NCBI GenBank assembly: GCA_039583875.1
Contig: CM077162.1
Coordinates: 112,188,589-112,252,588 of the forward strand
From: Platanthera guangdongensis
Taxonomy: Eukaryota; Streptophyta; Magnoliopsida; Asparagales; Orchidaceae
Length of the DNA: 64,000 nucleotides
Direction: 5' to 3'
Shown: one piece after another, positions 58,546 to 64,000 of the stretch
Layout: every line of letters starts with the position of its first letter
How positions within the stretch are numbered: position 1 is the first letter of the stretch
Made by a program: the position numbers and the translations under genes
Notes under the pieces: model-generated
The model's input: the letters and a program-made list of their open reading frames with translations, nothing else
Databases searched by the model: none
Told to the model about the DNA's origin: nothing

Positions 58546-58629
58546 CTATAAAATTGCACACGCGACTAAGGAAGCGAACGCTCAAAACTATAACTATGAG
58601 CTAAACATTAAAACTAGGGGGAATCTAAC
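58546..58629 (-). other. Candidate 84-nt intron between gag and protease (el6)
   Basis: On the minus strand it starts GTTAGA after ATATCAG and ends GCAATTTTATAG before GA. It contains two in-frame stops (TAG). Its removal joins gag codon phase 1 to protease with a glycine codon across the junction. The el4 counterpart is 83 nt and also restores its frame. Alternatives are stop suppression or a separate Pol product. Confidence 0.55.
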
Positions 58630-59853
58630 CTGATATCACTTGCGTGGACGCCTGAGCTTCCTCCATAGAGACCACGTTCAACTTTCCTTTTCCCTTGTCC
58701 ACACGCTGCGGCGGCGGCAAGGCCTGAAGAGGAACTGGCTGCAGAGTAAGCTGAGCTTGCGGGCACTGATACTTGAGATGACCCTCTTGACCGCACAAGA
58801 AACAACTCCTCGCCTTCTTCCAGCAATGGGCAGCATCGTGCCCCGGCTTCTTGCATATAGAACAAAACAAGTCTTTCTTTGGGATACCTTGGATCGCATG
58901 AATCTGCTCTTTCTTCTGAGCTCCTAATCTTTGATAGCACCTTTCAAATGGATGGCCCGGTCGGCCACAGAAACTGCATACCTCTTTGTTTCTCTTCCTC
59001 GGAGCAGCGTCAGGGACCTGAGTACTCTTACCCTCATCAGACTTTCTTTTATCTTTTCTCAGTTGTTGACCTCGATTCTTGGTGTTATCAATTGCCTCTA
59101 CCTTTAAGGCAGCTTCCACCATACCAGCATAACTTGAGGTCGCATAGGCACTTGCTAATTGCTGGACGTCACTCCTTAGCCCAGCCAGAATCGCTTGCTT
59201 CTATTTTCATCGGAACTCACCAAGTCTGGGGCAAATCAGCTTAGCTTACTAAACTCGATTTCGTACTCACTAACCGTGAGCTGCCTCTGCTTTAAGTGCA
59301 GGAAATCATTCATCAGACGGTCCCTCTCGACCGATGGCAGAAACTTGCTCAGAACTAGCTCCTTAAAGGACTCCCAGGAACACCCGTCCTTCAGACCTTC
59401 TTTCTCCCTCAGCCACCAGCCCTTTGCCAACCCTTTGAGCTGATATGCGGCTAACATCACTTTCTGATCATCAGTGATCCCGGAGTATGAGAACATCTCC
59501 TCGATTGATATCATCCAATCGTCTAAGACCATGTAATCTGCCTTGTCATCATACGTCGGAGGCCTAAGTCGCTGAAACTGAGAAATAAAGGTCATCTCTG
59601 GTGGCACCACGACCGGAGGCACCAGAGGAGCGGGGGGAACAGGGACAACTTGACCCACAACAGGGTCCTGAACTCTCGGAATCTGCCCTGCCACAACTGC
59701 TAACAAGGACTGGACCTGAGACTGCAAATCCACTACTTGCTTTGACAAGGCTTCATTGCTTTGTCGCAGACCTTCTATCATTGCGCTGCTCTGCGCACCT
59801 GAAGATTCTCCCTCCGATTGGGGAATCAACCTTGTCGAAGGACGCCTCAACAT
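58630..59853 (-). pseudogene. gag: el6 Gag (one stop, one frameshift)
   Basis: Start at ATG 59853 (MLRRPSTRLIPQSEGESS). A coiled-coil-like stretch SNEALSKQVVDLQSQVQSL is followed by a capsid domain (VLDDWMISIEEMFSYSGI, FKELVLSKFLPSVERDRLM, HLKQRQLTVSEYEIEFSKLS). It is then broken by TGA at 59236-59238, where the relative el4 has tryptophan. A one-base loss near 59190 changes frame. The tail is open again 59122-58630, with three zinc knuckles CSFCGRPGHPFERC, CSICKKPGHDAAHC and CFLCGQEGHLKYQC. Most chromoviral gags have one knuckle, so three is unusual. It forms the particle and binds RNA in intact relatives. Confidence 0.88.
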
Positions 59854-60517
59854 TCTAATGGAACAACAAAACACTAATTAGACACCTAGCCCACCCACTA
59901 GAACCAAACAACATAGTACAAACAATACATACTTAAGTACTTGCTCATGCTGCTAGCTTGCTCTAGGATTTTCAATAATGATGCTATGCTTATCCTACGA
60001 TGATTCACTATCATCACACTAACTCTTGTGCCTAGATCGGGAATGCATGAATTTATATTCTTTTTGACTCAAAAATTATGTGTGTACACATGTCATCCTG
60101 CAAATCTTTAGCTTGACACGTGCTTATGCAATGTTATGCTATGCATGATTGTGCTATGCATTCTAAAAAGGCCCTAATGCATGTTATGAGCGGCATACAC
60201 ATGAAAATGTTATGCATCCCATACTACATAACATTTCCATGCAACGAAAAAGAAAACGTGCTAGCCGCATTCATGTGGTGAGGTTATGCATCCCATACTA
60301 CATAACCCTCACATGTTGCCTCCTATGGTGGATCCATATACGAACACATAGTATGCATCCCATACTACATAATATGCCTCGTATACTTCATGTCATGCTA
60401 TGAGTGTAGTGTTCGTGCTTCAGCCAAGACGTGCTGATGACATATCGGTGTGTGTATGATATGACTCTAAACACCTAATACTAACAGGGACAGGTTGCCC
60501 GACAATTTGTCAAGCAA
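59854..60517 (-). other. 5' leader of el6
   Basis: About 660 bases between the primer site and gag on the minus strand. Contains the three loop-conserved hairpins (separate entry). Nothing else is recognised. Confidence 0.8.
60203..60376 (-). ncRNA. Three leader hairpins with invariant loop (el6)
   Basis: In plus coordinates: 60203-60238, 60278-60312, 60347-60376. Sense loop TAGTATGGGATG in all three. Stems: GAAATGTTATG with CATAACATTTC, extended by a G-T type pair; GTGAGGTTATG with CATAACCCTCAC (one bulged base); CATAGTATG with CATAATATG (one mismatch). They correspond one to one, in order, with the el5 hairpins. Confidence 0.65.
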
Positions 60518-60533
60518 CCTCCCTCTGATACCA
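60518..60533 (-). other. Primer binding site of el6
   Basis: Minus strand TGGTATCAGAGGGAGG, two bases from the 5' LTR. Confidence 0.9.
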
Positions 60534-60535
60534 AC

Positions 60536-63264
60536 TGTCACAACCCGCATTTTCTCAATAATAAATAAATCAGAGCACGAGATAACTACGAGTTGTGATG
60601 CCACGTCAAGCAGGGGATAACTGCTGACGCTCAGGAGACACTCTAATCCTTCAAATCATAAGTTAAAATGAATAGAAAACTGATTTTTTTAATTAATTGG
60701 CCGTATCCCTCGGCTCAGTGGATCAGATAGTCCATGGTTTGAAAACTATTTTTATGCGTAGCGGAAAAATACTTCATTTATACTTAACATCCTAAAAGAG
60801 CGCATAAGTGTCCTAAGAGGACAACTTACACTATGCAAGACCCTAGATTTCAATTTATAATATTTATAAAGAAAACCATCTTTTTTACGCATTTGGAAAA
60901 TAATGATTGAGCTTTTATAAAACATGCTGATCATGCAATACATATAGTAGTTCTTTATAGGTTTTAAAGTAACTAGCAACCTAGCATAAAACATTCCCAG
61001 AGAGCAAGTGAAACTACCACAAAACAGGTAAACTAGCAGCTAAGCAAAGACTTAGTATCACAAAGGAAAAATCACCAACGAGCGTCAACAACCTGACACG
61101 AACTCGCTGGCGAGCATGTATGTTTGTACTACTACAAAGCTAAAGAACTACCTCAACAAGTGAGGAAAACACTGACACAACGCAGTCCACAAGGAAACTC
61201 CTGAAACTAGCCGCACAGCCGGCTACAGACCTGAACCTGAGGCATTCAAAAGAAGAACACCTCAGCAAGAAATAATAAAACAAGAGGCAAAGAAGCATCA
61301 GATAATAATCGAATGAAAAGTGCAGAAAGAAAAAGGGTTACCAACCCTGCAAGAGAAATGATGAAAATCTCAGCTAAAGAATCCAAAAAGGGACAAAATG
61401 TAAGTAAAACAGTCAGTAAAGTGAGAGAAATGCAACAAGTACTAAAACGTACCAAACTCCGCTCAAGCCTGTAGAGACAAAAAGGGAACCAATATGCATC
61501 AAAAGAACAGTATGAAAGAAACTAACAGTCCTAAACTTGTAAATCGTTAGCACTGGCACAAATTCCAAACCTGTGTCGGAGACTAAGAACAGTCACAACC
61601 GAACAACCAGGTCCAGGTGTCTCAAGAGTACTAAAGGGGCCGCCACAGGGTCCACACACATAGAGTTCCAACCTCTTACAAGAACCCAAAATGTCCAAAG
61701 GAGGGAATGGTGGTGGCCACGGCTCGAACTCCCCCGGTACCATACTCCTTCAGAAACCCAGCTACCACATGCTAAGGATCCACGATTCGGCACCAAAACT
61801 AGCCGACAACACCACTTAAAAACTACCAAGTTCTACAACCAAAACCCGCCGAATTATTTCCCCCTACCCGCCGAATTCAACTAAAATAAATACCGAAACT
61901 TCCTAGTTTAGGCCGACTACACGCCCTAACCTAGGAATATTTCTAGTCTCACCTATACTATTCCGGTATTCTACGACAAGGAGTAATAATAAAGCGAAAT
62001 ACAACCCATGGAGGCACGCAAGAGGGGAGAAATCCACTTGCCTCAAATCGCTCTTGAAAACGTCCTCCCAAAATACTCCACCACGTAGATCCGTCCAAGA
62101 GGGGACACGCGGAGACGAGATCTACGAAAAAAACGGACAATCGGGGTTAGGGCCGAAAAAATCTAAGGCGAAACGGTCACCGAAACGGGAAAAGCTTACC
62201 GCGATCTCGAAGCTCTCGCCGAGAGCTTTCCAACGCCGCGATCTGATCGAAATTCCGTCCACCGGATCGGCGGTGGCGGCCGCCGGAAGATTCGCGAACG
62301 AAGAGGTTCCGCACTCGGTAAAATTTCGCACTGGAGGGGGGGCTGATCGGAGGAAGAAGAAGAGATTTTCTTGTTTAACTTATATACACATATATACCTA
62401 ATAATAATAATAATATAATATTAATAATAATATATTAATTATATATTAATTATAATAATAATAATATAAATCATAAAAACTTAAATGGGGGGGGGGGGGG
62501 GCAGTTCGGTGAGATGATTCTCACCGAATTCATAATTCGGTGAGAATCATCTCACCGACTCTCCCCAACCCTTTTTACTTTATCTTTTTTTTATATTTAA
62601 TTAATTCTTTATATATATAATAATAATATTTATTATTATTTAAAACAAAAGATATAACATATATCGTTACGGAGGGCCAAACGCGCGCCGAATCGAACGA
62701 AATTCGCACCGTAGGCGAATGACGACGCTACGAACCCAACGGCGAAGTCGAAATCGAATTCTGACGCACCGTTTTTGAGATAATAATTTCTAAAGTTAAC
62801 GGCGTACGCGAACACATACAAACTACAATCGCGCGCCGAGGCTCCAAAAATGCTCGAAACGCGACGAAACTTGACGAACAAGTCTAAAATTAGCCGATCT
62901 AATTTCTTAATGTAAAATTTTCCACTCCCGATGCAAATCCCAAAATTTGGCCGGTCAAACCTAACGAACGCAAAACGCGCTAACATCAAGGTCGGTAACA
63001 AAATCCGACGAACAAAACTCGGGCAAAATTCTCCCGAAGCCAAAACACAAGCATTCCCCAAGAGGCTCCACCGAGTCACCAAACAAACTCCGGCTCGCTA
63101 GGGAATCTTGCTACCAGGCAACACCAAGCCACGCAGGGAACCTAAAGAGCTAAGAGCACGCTCTAACAACGTCACATGACCAACACGCGCTAACATAACG
63201 CTCTGACGTCATAATACGTCAAATAAGAAATTAAATAAATCACTGGAAAATCGGGGGTGTTACA
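60536..63264 (-). repeat. 5' LTR of el6, 2729 bp
   Basis: Starts TGTAACACCC and ends GGGTTGTGACA on the minus strand. It has a G run of about 17 near 62487-62501, where the other LTR has about 8. Confidence 0.95.
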
Positions 63265-63351
63265 GTTATCCCCTGTCTGATATGGCATCACAACGCGCGT
63301 TTCCTTCTACTCTGATACTTCTTAATTTCGGAGAAAATGCGGGTTGTGACA
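63265..63351 (+). repeat. 5' LTR of el5, second part
   Basis: Starts with the GTTAT duplication, then CCCCTGTCTGATATGGCATC, and ends TGCGGGTTGTGACA before the primer site. It completes the LTR begun at 49164. Confidence 0.9.
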
Positions 63352-63353
63352 GT

Positions 63354-63369
63354 TGGTATCAGAGGGAGG
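63354..63369 (+). other. Primer binding site of el5
   Basis: TGGTATCAGAGGGAGG two bases after the LTR. Confidence 0.9.
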
Positions 63370-64000
63370 TTGCTTGACAATTTGTCGGGCAACCTTTCCT
63401 TTTAGGTATTAGAAGTTTAGCATCATGTCATACACACACCGATATGTCATCAGTACGTCTTGGCCGAAGCACGAACACTACACTCATAGCATTACATGAA
63501 GTATACGGGGCATATTATGTAGTATGTGATGCATAATATGTGTTTGTATATGGATCCACCATAGGAGGCAAAATGTGAGGGTTATGTAGTATGGGATGCA
63601 TAACCTCACCACATGAATGCGACTAGCACGTTTTCTTTTTCGTTGCTTGAAAATGTTATGTAGTATGGGATGCATAACATTTTCATGTGTACGCCGCTCA
63701 TAACATGCATTAGGGCCTTTTTAGAATGCATAGCACAATCATGCATAGCATAACATTGCATAAGCACAACGTGCCAAGCTAAAGACTTGCAGGATGACAT
63801 ATGTACACACCTTGTTTTGAGTCAAAAAGAATATAAATCCTTGCATTCTCGATATAGGCACAAGTGTTAGTGTGATGGTGGTGAGTCATCTTAGGTGAAG
63901 CATGACATTATTTCCTCTGTATAAAACGAAATATATATATAAAAATCGTAGAGCAAGTTGGCAGTGAAAGCAAGTACTTATGTAGGTTTGTCTGTACATG
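63370..64000 (+). other. 5' leader of el5 (runs off the window)
   Basis: Untranslated leader, closely similar to the el6 leader in reverse. The gag start is not reached before 64000. Confidence 0.8.
63511..63684 (+). ncRNA. Three leader hairpins with invariant loop (el5)
   Basis: 63511-63540: 9-bp perfect stem CATATTATG/CATAATATG, loop TAGTATGTGATG. 63575-63609: stem GTGAG(g)GTTATG/CATAACCTCAC with one bulged G, loop TAGTATGGGATG. 63649-63684: 12-bp perfect stem GAAAATGTTATG/CATAACATTTTC, same loop. The constant loop with different, self-complementary stems argues for RNA structure. Confidence 0.7.

Larger units (their letters stand above)
52310..63264 (-). mobile_element. Tekay/Del gypsy element el6, complete, 10.96 kb
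   Basis: Complete chromovirus on the minus strand: LTRs 52310-55077 and 60536-63264, GTTAT duplications, primer site, gag, pol with chromodomain-like end, purine tract. I counted about 35 substitutions between the LTRs plus length changes in a 22-bp repeat and a G run, roughly 1.3%. With the rice rate this is about half a million years. Pol is open while gag has one stop and one frameshift, so it could move only with help. Confidence 0.94.

Noticed and set aside
60212..60403. Repeated MHPILHN peptide in short frames (60212 and 63484 regions)
   Set aside because: It is the translated shadow of the conserved hairpin loop and stem on the opposite strand, not a protein repeat.

Overview
The window is repeat-rich nuclear DNA from a flowering plant. 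I found no ordinary host gene. Almost every base that can be assigned belongs to LTR retrotransposons: Ty1/copia (including Sirevirus type), Ty3/gypsy Tekay/Del type with a chromodomain-like tail, and a Tat-like gag-only element. Two hAT-like DNA elements, solo LTRs and LTR fragments make up the rest. The species cannot be named from the sequence.

Layout, left to right. 1-7886: Ty1/copia element on the minus strand (el1) with 1147-bp LTRs and a single-frame polyprotein broken by two nonsense codons. It sits in an older gypsy-type LTR (family A, remainder 7887-8915). 8916-9470 is a Tekay-like LTR fragment and 9471-9917 a Sirevirus LTR fragment. 10114-12350 is a complete solo LTR of family A with target duplication CAACG. 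12390-21493 is a nearly intact, very young Sirevirus (el2, duplication CATAC) with gag and pol open. 21499-23333 is unassigned sequence holding a decayed copia RT fragment. 23342-25406 is a hAT-like element with a second hAT-like element nested at 24069-24937 (perfect 8-bp duplication).

From 25491 to the right edge everything is one nest. A decayed Sirevirus (el3, 25491 onward) carries gag, pol and an env-position ORF. That ORF is split by a Tat-like gag-only element (34149-41785, minus), and near its end by a Tekay element (el4, from 42983). The RT of el4 is split at 49163/49164 by a second Tekay element (el5). The 5' LTR of el5 is split by a third, younger Tekay element (el6, 52310-63264, minus, duplication GTTAT). 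The rest of el5, el4 and el3 lies beyond base 64000.

Most interesting signals. (1) The 5' leaders of el4, el5 and el6 each carry three hairpins with different stems but a near-invariant 12-nt loop TAGTATGGGATG. They lie between the primer site and gag, and look like a packaging or dimerisation RNA signal. (2) Between gag and protease, el4 and el6 each have a GT-AG segment of 83 and 84 nt. Removing it keeps both proteins in frame in both elements despite the different lengths, so it is a candidate small intron. (3) LTRs of three unrelated families (el1, el2, el6) carry the same palindromic word, GATTCTCGCCGA and close variants. Other families carry their own short CG-centred palindrome arrays (GACACGCCCGTGTC, GTGTCGACAC, ACTCGAGT). 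(4) In el3 a second GTGTCGACAC array plus a TATA box lies after pol, just upstream of the env-position ORF, like an internal promoter.
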